From the NCBI GenBank assembly GCA_019916065.1, contig JAINTL010000036.1, forward strand, positions 186,001 through 250,000: a stretch of 64,000 nucleotides of DNA, read 5' to 3'. The translations under genes were made by a program, and so were the position numbers. Under the pieces are notes generated by a model. It did no database searches, was not told the DNA's origin, and saw nothing but the letters and a program-made list of their open reading frames with translations. The DNA is from Vitellaria paradoxa (Eukaryota; Streptophyta; Magnoliopsida; Ericales; Sapotaceae). Of this stretch, positions 35,487-46,900 are shown one piece after another; position 1 is the stretch's first letter; every line of letters starts with the position of its first letter.

Positions 35487-38159
35487 CTGCAGATGTGGAA
35501 GTATAGCAGTAGTCAGAGCACATAACTTATTGTAATTTACCATTAGTTAGGGCATAATGTCAAGTTAAACCTATAACTGGGAAAGACTCATATTGGTACA
35601 GTGTTCCGTGATATTGTGAAATAAAGCTAATGTTTGGGACCATCAACATATAAGTCAAGCATTCAAATCGAACTTTCTCAAGCTCAAACTTAAATTTTAA
35701 ATGAGTTATGAATTAAGTTCGAATTCAACGTGTTAAGACAAATCAAACTCTTTGATTTTTTTTTTTCTTTTCAAACCAAGCTTAAGCAGTTGAATTCGTA
35801 GCCACCTAGCACCTATACAAGTAGTGATGTTTATCCTTGTTTACAACAAATAAGATACACATGATCTGCCTTACTGTAGCTCAGTTATTGGCATTTACAT
35901 AAAATTGATATATATCAAATGATCATGCTGGTTCAGTCAAGGGCAAATAGTTGTTAGCAAATCCGTCTCAACTACTTAGCAAACAAAAAACAAAAAATTG
36001 TTTAAAATAGAATTTCATCAAAAAGTTTGTTTGTGAATCCCTAATGAGAAGCCTTTTCGTTTTGTTTTGTTTGTTTTGTTTTGTTTTTGCCTTGTTTTGT
36101 TAGGTTAATAGGCGGAGAAGTGACTAAATACACTTTGTGCACAATATTTGATCAATCCCCTTCAACAAAGAGAGCTTTTGATTGAATGAGAGGAGACTAA
36201 CACCGCTTAACTAAGTTATATTAATATACGATATTAAAATTGTGAACCGTTCAATTAAAATTAGACGACTTATAATAAAAATAAATTTAAAAATTTTAAC
36301 GAAGTGATATTAACATACGATATTAAAATTGCGAACCTTTAATTAAAATTAGACGACTTATAATAAAAATAAATTAAAAAATTTTTAACGAAAAATTTTA
36401 AATATAAATCATTTAATTTTAAGCCAAACCGTTCGCAACTACTTTGTATTAGCTTGCCTGGATCCCTCCCTTTTAATTAGCTTTCGAGTGACTGCTCCCA
36501 GCTGTTTCTCTTAACACGTTATTTGACAGTACCATTTCATGTATTACTTCAGCTAGCCAAATTATCAACTTAACCACTGCACCAATTGACCCTATCATGC
36601 ATAGCTTTTTCTTGCCCCGAGATCAAGTGATGACAAGTGTACGTTTTATAAATAAGTATACATATATATAAAGGGACAGTCATATGATGTAAAATCGACC
36701 ATGCCCACTGCCAACACCAAAGGTGCTATATATATATATATATTGCGCTTTATCATCACATAACTTTTGACTGTCACATTTCAATATACAGCAGTGGTTC
36801 AGTCTTCCTGTTTCTTGTTACAAATCATCCCGATAGATCTACTGATAATTGACAACTCCGTGCATCTCCGCCTCTCATCATTTAGTTAATTTAGATTATC
36901 CTTCTAATTAATTACACCCCTTTTTCTGGTATATGTATATATATATTTCATTTCTCTTGTTTGGAAGTATGGAGGATGATATATATACACAGCACCAAAG
37001 GAAAGGAATTAAGGACATAGACTCACAAAAGATTGAATTATTATAGTTAATATGATATAATGATGGTAATTTAGACTGTATATATGTCTTTGTTAGAAGG
37101 CTGGGATGGATTTTGGAGTCCTAGTAAAATATAACTTTCAATGAAGAGAAGGTTTCTTGAGGGAGTGTGCCTCTCGTGCATGATTAGAATAATCAAAGAT
37201 TAGCTTAGCATATCTTCAATGATCACCATGTTTTTCGCTAAATTGACAAACTTTTGAGGTTCCGTTTAATTTTTCCGCTAATGGTTACTTTAGCGACTTT
37301 GGGTATGCTAAATTAGCGCAAGCATGATCTTCAAATCATGTACGAAAAACAATAACAATGATTTTCAAATAGATAAAAATAGTGATTGCTATCAGACTAT
37401 AGATATTTTGTACACAAAGACTGTGTTTGGTTGGGGATATCGGACCCGAAATTGAATTTATCATTCGTGAGTTTCACAAATGTCATGTTTGATAACCAAA
37501 AATGAGAGAGGGGATTAGCAATCTTTTGGTTTGCTAATTTTTCAAAATATGAGGTTAGGAATATCATAAGATGGGATGGCATATTTCATTCATGGGTTTC
37601 ACAAATCTCATATTTGATAATCAAAAAAAAGACAGGGGATTAGCAATCCTTCGATTTGCTAATTTCTCAAGATGTGAAATTAGGAATACTATAGAATAGG
37701 ATAGCATATTTCTACTCTCAAATTTGATTTTCGCAATAATTAAAGGTTCAAAATTGTTCTCTATCTGTCATATTTTCAATAGAAACATATCTCTTACCCC
37801 ACTAGTCAAATATCAACAAAATAATTTTATATTATATTCAATTTCATATATTATTTATCTTATGGTACATTTTCATCATTCAATTCTCCCAATCAAATGT
37901 AGACAAGAGGGAGAGATTCTTGGCAGGGAGATTATAAAGCACTCTACTTGTCGAGTGGGCTTAAGGAAGCAATTTTGTTTGCTTCCTCTCGTTGATTTTA
38001 ATCTTGTTAATAATTAATTACTTATCCTTAAGAAGCTTTTCCTAGACGTAACATCACGTTACCCTTAATGATGCATTATCCCGTCATCATTTCCTTTTAT
38101 TTTTCTCTTTTTCCTATTTTCTTGAAGAATTCTTCACGTTTCTAATCAGATTATTTAGG
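35487..38159. other. Spacer DNA, no gene; two tandem duplications
   Basis: A unit of about 87 bases (ATATTAAAATTG(T/C)GAACC...AATTAGACGACTTATAATAAAAATAAA) occurs twice at 36,221-36,392. A unit of about 125 bases (GGGTTTCACAAAT(G/C)TCAT...GGGGATTAGCAATC) occurs twice at 37,430-37,715. TA tracts at about 36,727-36,742. No upstream exons of the fucosyltransferase-like pseudogene were identified here. Confidence 0.55.
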
Positions 38160-38300
38160 ATTTATTCGGCAGCAATATAAAATACTAAAAAATTTAGAAA
38201 AAAATTTAAAAATTTTAAAAAATTAATCATTTTTTATTTCAATATATAAATTACGTACTCATAAATTATTTCAAATTATTTTTTTTTTGTCGCTCTAAAT
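38160..38300 (-). repeat. Small AT-rich MITE, inverted copy
   Basis: Inverse of the 41381-41518 family: AAAAATTTAAAAATTTT, then ATAAATTACGTACTCATAAATTATTTCAAATTATT. Confidence 0.55.
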
Positions 38301-39486
38301 GCCACTTAATAACTAGGAAAGTGACATATTTTACCTTAGAAATAGCCTCTTTCTCTTTATAGATAATTGTGAATCCCAGGTGAGCCAATGCTTGTAATTT
38401 AATAATTAGTTGCGACTGATTATATATACACTAAAATTTCATTATTTTTTATTTTTATTTATTTAGGAATTTTATTTTTAAAATTTCATATAATTTCTTA
38501 TACTTTTGTCCCTTACTACTTTTTTATACTTTTTTATATGAAGATTATACATTCTCCTCTATTGATTACAAATTCTGAATTTGTTTTCACCTGTACACAA
38601 CCTTAGGAAGTGTATTTACTTATTTACTTATATTGAGTTGTTCTTTATTTCATTTATCTATGTATGATTGCATTCATCCATTCATAGTACTCCCTAATTA
38701 AATTCAAAATTTAATAACCATTGTTTGCATTTAAAATTTAGTAACTGATAAATACGGTGCTGGGACACGATAAAGAAAAAAGGAGTTTAGGATTACATGA
38801 CAGGACTCCCTTTTTTTTTTTTTTTTTTTCAATTGATTAGATCTGGGTGGCATTTTGTCACCCAACTCAATACACCTTTTCATATTGTTTTTTTCCTGGA
38901 TTGACACGAGACTGATTCTTCAATATTTCTGACCTTAAATTTATTCTGTCTCGGTCGCCATCTCATACTCGTACAAATTTATAACTAGCACACTTCCAAA
39001 AATTAATTGTGGATTTGGATCCGACCATATTGTTGTTCAGCCACGTTCCCTAGTTGCCTAATGCATATCTCAGGTATATCTGACTATTCCACCTACCATT
39101 TTGAAAGATATATCATTAAACAATTTTAAGGAATTACATGTCTTTTAATTCAATTGTTTTATTTTTATTTTTTATTATTATTTTTGGTAAAAACCTAAAG
39201 TCTTGCCTTTCACAGGGTTTAAAAAGGGTTGTATTATATGATTACATATATACTCTTTTATTCCTCTACTCAAAGTATGTGAGACAAAAAATATTATTTC
39301 TCTCCTTCACTCCTACTTCACTTTTTTTTGTAAGCTGAATTTCTTATGGTTTTTGGTATTATTACTATTATTTTTTTTATTCTTATGAAGGGAGGGTGAT
39401 ATTGCTAAAATTATATTTATTGCCCTCAGATTTTACCTATATTCCACGGAGAAGGGAGAGGAGAAAGAATTGAAAAAGTTAAATAA
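38301..39486. other. Spacer DNA, no gene seen
   Basis: AT-rich with a 22-base T run near 38,810-38,830. No conserved coding frame or RNA. Confidence 0.5.
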
Positions 39487-39628
39487 ATGATTAAAAGAAA
39501 CGGTTACAGTTCTCCCTTTTCCCCTTTCAACTTGAAGAGAAGTTTATCTCATCATAAAGATGGAGGACAGGTGACCATTAAATGCATCTTTAACCATTCT
39601 TCTGGGGACATGGTTAAGCTTGATTGGG

Positions 39629-39663
<35 letters not shown>

Positions 39664-40109
39664 CATCGCAGTGGAAAATTAAAAAGAGATGACCGAATTC
39701 AAGGAAAATACTTCCCGTCTTCACCTAGGACGGTTGATTATACATACATATATATGTATGTATGTAAATACATGCTATCGATATAATGTAATTAAACGTG
39801 GAGATACAATACAGGCAGTGCCGGCACTGTCTGCTCAAATCTTTGCGTTGCCCAAGTCTAGTCCAATCATCCCGTTGCCTTTGGCCAAGGGCTCTTATCT
39901 CACTTGATTGTCCCTTTTTAACTCTGACCCGGGAGTTGTCTTAGCCAAATATCTTGTTAGGTTTACCTTGGGCCGGCTCCTGTATTCAGGTTGGTGTTAT
40001 AATGAATCACTTTTCAGTGTTGTACACGCTGCATATGGAAGCCATGATCTCTGTCAAATTATTGTAAAGTAATGTATATAATGCTATGTGCATGCATGAA
40101 GGGATATAT

Positions 40110-40161
<52 letters not shown>

Positions 40162-40330
40162 GTTTATAATTAAAAATTCATGTCATTAATTGTAGGTGGT
40201 TAACATATAATTAACGTGAAAGGACAGTAATTATAGGTCAAACAGATTAATTTGCACAGTTTTAAATTCCGCCACTACCACATGTATGCATTCTAGTTAG
40301 CTGCGAAACTCCTTTTCTTTATTTTTTTAA
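39487..40330 (+). repeat. Third, decayed partial copy of the duplicated unit
   Basis: 39,520-39,640 (CTTGAAGAGAAGTTTATCTC..., GGAGGACAGGTGAC, AAGCTTGATTGGGTT) matches 402-482 of copy A and 41,780-41,870 of copy B. 40,075-40,330 (CACGTTTATAATTAAAAATTCATGTC, TTAATTGTAGG, GCATTCTAGTTAGCTG) matches 3,405-3,560 and 46,215-46,380. The order and orientation are the same as in A and B, but the LTR element that lies between these parts in A and B is absent here. Confidence 0.6.
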
Positions 40331-41380
40331 AAATTATTTAGATCACTATTTTCTGATTGACGTAATAAAAACAAAAGTAACCATGGTGTATAATTTTTTT
40401 TAATACACAGGATATTTACACATCAGTTAATTCTAGAGAAGGAGGAGTTAATGATTGAATAATTTCTTTAATGATTTTAAGAATATTCAAATTAGTAACC
40501 ATCGAATAAAAATTGAAGATCTTACCTGTTAATTGCTATTGGATACTTGTTAATAGCTTTAATTCCCTTTTCAATTCTTAATTCACTTCACAAACTTTCA
40601 CAAATTATATATTAAAAGTGAAAATATTTCTAAAACAAAATTATTAAAACTAATTATTTTTTATGATAAAATTTACAAGAATAATTTTAAAAATATTCTC
40701 AAAATTAGTTGTTTGATAATTTTGGCATGAATTATCCTTTGTACATGTGTAAAATGCTAGATAATGACAATTACAAGTGAGTAATGAAGGACGAATTAAC
40801 AAAAAATATATATGAAACTAATTAATAAAATCATATAAGATAATATAAAAATAATTATATGCAATAAATAATATTTTTTCTAGTTGAATCGGACGCCCCC
40901 CAAGGGCGAAGTCAACGGTCGCCCAGGGGCACATTGAAAACAAAAATAATTTTTTTAATGTTATGGGTAGAGAAGAAGTAAGATTTTAATTCCCATCCAG
41001 AAAACTATTTTATTTTATTTTCTAATTTTTCTAATATTATCTTAGTACTCAATTGTGTCCTAAAAAAAATAGTCTAATACTAATTGTACTCATCCAATAA
41101 AAAAAAAATTTAGCTCAATATCAGTTGTGCTCACTTAATGAAAAGAAAAAAAAAATTAGTCCAATACACACATTAGAATTATACCCAACTTACTCAATAT
41201 AATTAAAAAATATCTGTCTCCATTTTGACTCTTTGCCCTTCTCCCTTTCTCTCTCTCTTTTTCATTTTTGTGTTATGTGATTAGTGCTACACCATATGTG
41301 TTGTTCCCTTTTGCACGTGTGTACATATACGAACATACAATCAATTGGGGAAACAAGTCACTACAAAATATTGTAATAGG
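40331..41380. other. Spacer before copy B, no gene seen
   Basis: AT-rich, no coding frame. It includes CCCCCCAAGGGCGAAGTC text near 40,896 (unexplained GC-rich patch). Confidence 0.5.
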
Positions 41381-41518
41381 TGGGTGTTTAGAGCAATAAA
41401 AAAGTGAGATAAAATAAAATATTTAAAATAATTTGTAAATTCGTAATTCATACAGTAAAATAAAACATAAATATTTTTAAAAATTTTTAAAATTTTTCAG
41501 TACATCAAACACACTACG
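41381..41518 (+). repeat. Small AT-rich MITE at the start of copy B
   Basis: Bounded by GGTGGGTGTTTAGAGC and CATCAAACACACTACG, which are roughly inverse. This is the most complete member of the family; the copy-A version is cut by the window start. Confidence 0.6.
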
Positions 41519-42107
41519 TATAATTAACTTGAGGAGCAAATGGGACTGTAAAATATTATAATAAGTGTCCAGCGAGCTAGTGGTTATTCAAAGCATTTAC
41601 CAAAACAAAAATAGCTAATTGTTGTTTCCAAATCAATGCAAAGAATCAATATATTTTTTTTTCCTCTTTTGGGTTTGGCGTAATAATTTCTTCTTCTTCT
41701 TTTTCCTCTTTTACTTTTTCTTTTATATGGATATACTTTCTGTCTGTCATCTTCTTTTTCCCCTTCAATTTTGGCGTTTGAATAGATGTTTATCTTTACA
41801 TAAAGGAAGGCAGGTGACGATGGCAGCATCTCCAGCATCCTTTTGGGACAAGATTCAGCTCGATTGGACTGTCAATATATCCTGCACAGTGAAAATTAAT
41901 TAATGACGTTCTTTTTAAAAAAGAATAGGAATCTAAGAAGAGTAAAGAAATAATGATGCATGCATTATTAATACTGCATACACTTTTGTAAATCAAGACG
42001 GTTGTATGAATAAAGTAGCGTTCGGTGAATAAATTTTTAGCATAAAATAATTAACTTTTGTTTTTTTAATTATTTGACAAAATGCTAGTTTTTGTTATTT
42101 TTCTACT
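41519..42107. other. Gene-free start of copy B
   Basis: Matches 132-1059 of copy A minus the A-specific MITE. TTC/CT-rich runs near 41,690-41,720. No gene. Confidence 0.5.
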
Positions 42108-42689
42108 CAATTTGAAGTGAACCAACTTCTTTAATTGACAAATAAGAAAATAAAAAAGAAATAAAAAGTAAACTGAGTTTGATTCAAGAGTTGACCCTTC
42201 TTTTCTAATTGAGAATTTTAATCCCAAAATGAATATTTTTTTTTTCAGAATCTTTTCTCTTACAATACCTTTTATTTATAGGCTCCATTACACCCATTAA
42301 TCAACTAATTAAACTAACTATGATTAGCTAATCTAAGTAATTTGTAACTAACTAATTAATCTAACTATGGTTAGTTAATCTAATTAACTCGTAACTAACT
42401 AACTAATCTAACCATGATTAGCTAACAAACATGTTTCTGTTGCCAATTTGTAAAATTTTGAAAATATAAACAGAAAAACAGAAAATAAAAACGTTACCAA
42501 ACGGAGCCTAACTAATTTGATCATATAACAATTTTCACTCCCTTTAAAATCGACCTTATCCTCAAGGTGGGGAATGCTTCTTTTTTAATTATTTATTTAT
42601 TTATTTTAAAGTGTTTCCTCTGCTCTGCCGTATATAGATATAGAGATTGTATTAATCTGTCAATTAGGGAAGGGCTGTGAGTGTTGCAA

Positions 42690-42830
42690 TGGAGAGTATT
42701 TTGAAGGACATGAGGACGATAAGTCAATCCTAGATATGGACCCAAAATCCATCGTGGGCGGCAGTGTTAAAAACGTTTACGATGAAGATCACCCCACCGG
42801 CAATCAACTCGTCACTCCCTAGACTTTCTC
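42690..42830 (+). pseudogene. NADP-malic enzyme N-terminal exon fragment, copy B
   Basis: Reads MESILKDMR, then after a frame shift DDKSILDMDPKSIVGGSV, KNVYDEDHPTGNQLVTP, a stop, TFSIA. This is closer to the plant NADP-malic enzyme N terminus than the copy-A piece and keeps its likely start codon. The TAG replacing the family Trp is shared with copy A, so it predates the duplication. Only this exon is present. Confidence 0.75.
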
Positions 42831-42886
42831 CATTGCCAAGTTAGCTTTGTTCATTAATTCTTTGCACTTCACCGATCTACTGATAT

Positions 42887-44474
42887 TGTTGGCCCAAGGC
42901 TTGTAAAGTTAGTTTTATAATTGATTTTGATGATAACAAACATTGAATTAAATTTTCATAATTAATTTTCAAATAGACATTGTAAAAAATGTTACAATTC
43001 ATTTGATAGATTCAAGATATTAGAGTTGGAAGAAATTGATATTATTTTTTAGATATTTTCACATAATTTGGATGAAGGAATAAAGGAATTTCAAAGTTTG
43101 GAGTAATAGAAATCAAAGTAAGATGAATATTTGAACTAGAGGTTAACTCGGATAAACAGAGAAATCAGACACGTGTTAGTATATAGATAATATCTTAAGA
43201 TCCAACGGATCAATTTTCATGAAATTTTAATATAGTAAACTAGACTTCCATATCTACAACTTTACCGAAGGGAGATTTTTGTGAATCTGACGTTACGGTA
43301 TCAAAACATGAGTTGGAACATTAGGCATTACAGAAAAGTTTTTAATTCTGGATTCTGGAGCTAGTCTTAGTTTTTGAGACATAACTCATATTCTACAGCT
43401 TTAAAAATTCTGATTTTTGGTGTGTGAAAAGAAGACTCAAAAAGCTACAACTTTTGTAGTTTAAGTTTCTTCTAATTCTAAAAGTATCCTAGTGAAACGG
43501 AAGCTTAAACGGGAAACACATATTCAGAATGTCAGAAAAAGCTATCAGAAGCTGGTCTCGGTTCAGAAGTCATATCTGACTATCTAACCGTTGGATGGAG
43601 CTCAAAATTTGACATGTGATAGCTGACTTATATATCTACAAAGTCTTTACTCTGAGGTAATGTCAGATTTGAACGTTCTGAGGGTGAAAAACGGTCACAA
43701 ATATATCTCAGAAAATCTGAATCTGAAAGACAGCATTGGAAGCAAGGAAATTCAATTTCTTTCAAGGGCAAAAGTGTCTTTTCACTTAGTAACGGCCATT
43801 TGCAGATTTTCATCTATAAATAGAGCCTCAAACTCAGATTCAAGAAGAGGAACAAGGCAAGAAAGAAGTGCTTACAAAGAGATACAAGAAATTCTATAAC
43901 TTTGCAAACATAGAGTGATTTCTTCTCACATTTGTGCTTCATCTTTCATATTCAACTTGTGAGAGTTTCCTTTTGATTTGATTGAGTTTTAAACTCATCA
44001 TTGTTGTTGTAAGAAAGGAAAATTTAAAGCCCTTTTAATTTGTGAGAGTTGGGTGAGCTCTTGTTAGTTTTGGTTCAAGTGTTAGGACCAAAACAAGAGA
44101 CTTTCTTTGAGAGAGACTTGTGTGAGTGATTTGGGGATAAAATCACTTGGAAAAGGTTTCTAGCACTTTGGGAAGCTAGTGTGTAATAAGCTCTTCAAAG
44201 AATAGTGGAGAAATCTCAAGGAAAGCCTTGGGGGAGTGGACGTAGGCAACATTGAAGCCGAACCACTATAAATCGATTGTGTTTGCTTCTCTTCCCTTCT
44301 CTTTATATTTATTGCAAATACTAGCACTCACTCTTCATTCACAAATATTGAATAATTTTTTTTTGGTGCATTTCATACTCATCTTGACATATTTGTTTTA
44401 GGGTTGAAATTTTTATTTGTAAAATTTTTAAGCAACCCTATTCACCCCCTCTAGTGTTGCTATTTGGGACAACA
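42887..44474 (+). mobile_element. Solo LTR (copia/Sirevirus-like ending), B only
   Basis: Begins TGTTGGCCCAAGGCTTG and ends CACCCCCTCTAGTGTTGCTA... TTGGGACAACA. GATAT flanks it on both sides (42882-42886 and 44475-44479), and copy A has the empty site (ATTAATATCAATTC near 1655). Length 1588 bases, no coding domain, no second LTR. The CACCCCCTCTAG end is typical of Sirevirus-type copia LTRs, from memory. Confidence 0.85.
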
Positions 44475-44479
44475 GATAT

Positions 44480-45180
44480 TAATTCCCATAACAATGGCCC
44501 GAACAAGAAATTGAACATGGAAAATGTTGCCCAACCTTCCATTCTTGATTTCTTTCACCTTCAACTCTATAAAAGCTTTAGAATCCTCAGCCAATCCAAG
44601 TGGGTCGAAGGCTCCTCCAGGAATCAATTTTGTTGAGCCCTTCACCGAGTGGTCCACTGCCAACGCACCAATCCTCAACAGAGCCTATGAGCACTATTTA
44701 GCATGCCCAGATTGCGAGAATGCTCTGGCCATTGATGAGGTTTGGATTGCTAGGGTAATTAAGGCCGCCTTTAGAGAAAATCTTGCTTCTAATCTTAAAC
44801 CATACTATCTTGCCAAACTTGACTCCATTCTTGGCAAGGATTTTGGGAAAAACATAGCCCAATGCGCTGAGAATGGCCTAGCGGTAGTGGATGACCTCAA
44901 GCTCCTAATTCTTGGCAAATTAATGTCTTTGGGTCTATTAACAGCCCACTAGTATCCCATACATAGTCACTTAGAAATTCACCTATCAAGTATGATGGGG
45001 TTTGCTCAGAGAATGGTCCCAAGTACTTAGCATGATTTGTGCCATACCATATGCTTTGAGGAGTAATTTTTACAATTTTCACATGTTAACGTGGTTGCCT
45101 CCGAAGTTGCCAACCTTCTTTACGAAGTCATTTTGGAGCGTCAAAGCTATTTACCCTACAAAGGCTGACTTTTGGATTAC
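44480..45180 (+). pseudogene. Unrecognised decayed coding fragment, copy B
   Basis: Same sequence as 1660-2345. It is better preserved: an open stretch 44,524-44,952 includes [40 protein letters not shown] and [18 protein letters not shown]. Frames break at about 44,600 relative to copy A (NSIKALES vs NSTNALGS contexts), and it ends in a stop followed by further out-of-frame text. No family recognised. It belongs to the interior of the LTR element. Confidence 0.45.
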
Positions 45181-45763
45181 AGAGATTGCCATCTCTCTTT
45201 CTCTCTCTCTCTCTGGAGCTTCCTCTTACTTCTTCTAATCTTCTTGATTTTTAATCTCTAGATTGATAATTTCTAAAATTTGAGGTTAAGAATCTCTAAT
45301 TATCTAATCTTCCCATTAAATTCTCTTAATTACTTTTGTGTTGAATTGAACCTGTTGAATTAAGACATCTAGTCTATCACTCATAGCTTCCATCATCTTA
45401 ATCAATTGTTTGAATTGTGAATTAATTTCTTGATTTTGTTGCATTTCTATATCTCTTTCTGTCATATTAGATCAAAATGTTCTAATACTAATTGAATTGG
45501 AGCCTTTTTTTGATTGACAAGCAAGAAAATAAAAGAAAAATAGAAAGTAAAATAGGTTTGATTTAAAAGCTAATTCTTTTCTCCCAATTGAAAATTTTAA
45601 TCCCAAAATGAATATTTTTTCATAAAATTTTCTCTTACAGTACCTCTTATTCATGGTCTCTATTACCTCCATTAACCAACTAACTGATCTAACTAATTTG
45701 TAACTAACTAACTTATCTAACTATGATTAACTAATCTAACTAATCTAGTCACATAACACAATT

Positions 45764-45980
45764 ACAGTAATTTGGTTAACTCAAAAATTACCAAAATTTT
45801 TACTGAATATACAAAAATAGTGATAAAAATTATAAAAAATTTACCAAATACTTAAAAGTTGTTAAAAATTATTAAAAACTACTGTTTACTTTACTAATCA
45901 CACAAAAAAATTCAATTACCAACTTTTAACGAAAAAAATAGGAGTTACTAAAAATTAAATTTCCAAAAGAGCTCCTAACT
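45764..45980. repeat. AT-rich foldback MITE, copy B
   Basis: Counterpart of 2948-3180, with the same junction to the LTR element. Confidence 0.55.
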
Positions 45981-46628
45981 TTTCACTGTTATCTATGTAT
46001 AACTGCAATGTCAAAGATTCAGAAGCCACAATTAATCTCTTTTTAAATTATTAATTAGTTGTAATAATGTGTATTAATGCAATGAATGTGGACATCAAAG
46101 ATTCAGAAGCCACAATTAATCTCTTTTTAAATTATTAATTAACTGTAATATAATGTGCATTGATGTAATGTATGTGGCAATACATATATATTATATATGT
46201 ATATGTATAGGCGTGAAATTAAGAACGTACACGTTTATAATTAAGAATTCGTGTCGTTAATTATAGGCCTTAATGTGAAAGGAATGTTATCTCTACTGGG
46301 TTCCATTTCATTGAAATCCAATAGATTGGCTCTTGTTAACAATAGCTCAAACTGCCACCTTGCATTCTAGCTGCTGTTTTGATGTATATGATGAAAGCGA
46401 GTATTACCACCACAAATAATTTGCATAAAATTTTCAAAAAATAATAATAATAAAAATAAAAAAGTAATTGTTTTCAAATATCTAGTGGTTAAATTTGCTG
46501 TCATGCTTTTCAGGAATTAATTGACTTGTCCACTGAGCCCACGCATGATCTAGGTTTTCATCCTCAGTCTATGGGAAACAATCAAATTTCCATTTAATTA
46601 AGTAAATCCGAATTTTCAACGCCATCGA

Positions 46629-46661
46629 GGTTCATTGGTGCAGTGGTTAGCACTCGGACCT
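46629..46661 (+). pseudogene. tRNA-Gln pseudogene (39-base deletion), copy B
   Basis: GGTTCATTGGTGCAGTGG keeps the acceptor and D-arm half, then CACTC joins directly to GGACCT of the 3' acceptor end. The anticodon stem-loop and whole T arm (B box) are gone, so it can neither be transcribed normally nor fold. The intact sister is at 3837-3908. Confidence 0.9.
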
Positions 46662-46900
46662 TCATTTGATTCAGTTTGCTTTAACTGATACGTCATCCAA
46701 CTCTCTGACGGAACCTTTTTTTTCTTTAAATTTTTTTCTTTGTTTCAGTGCCAAGTCACATGATTTAAATGCGACGTAGCATGAAACTTTTTGTGGCTCC
46801 ACCGGACGTTTATCTCCCTGCCAATTTGCATGGGATTTAAAGTGCTGGTTAGTGGATCATAAAGTCTCTCCACTCCGACCCTCCCAACCTTTAATATATA

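Larger units (their letters stand above)
42113..45758 (-). mobile_element. Non-autonomous LTR retrotransposon carrying host gene fragments, copy B
   Basis: Orthologous to 1065-2942. LTRs: 42113-42530 (3' LTR, enlarged by extra GATTAGCTAATC-type repeats and an insert near 42430-42508) and 45493-45758 (5' LTR). CAATT flanks it at 42108-42112 and 45759-45763, identical to copy A. Minus-strand polypurine tract AAAGGGAGTGAAAAT precedes TGTTATATGA. A gag-like start (minus strand, about 45,355-45,470) is also kept. A later solo LTR sits inside at 42887-44474. Confidence 0.8.

Noticed and set aside
36061..36110. TTTTGTTTTG repeats as a regulatory site
   Set aside because: Simple sequence only; no supporting context.
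39487..39907. Two plus-strand frames of 72-99 codons
   Set aside because: They cross TA microsatellites and correspond to the decayed third copy of a non-coding region.
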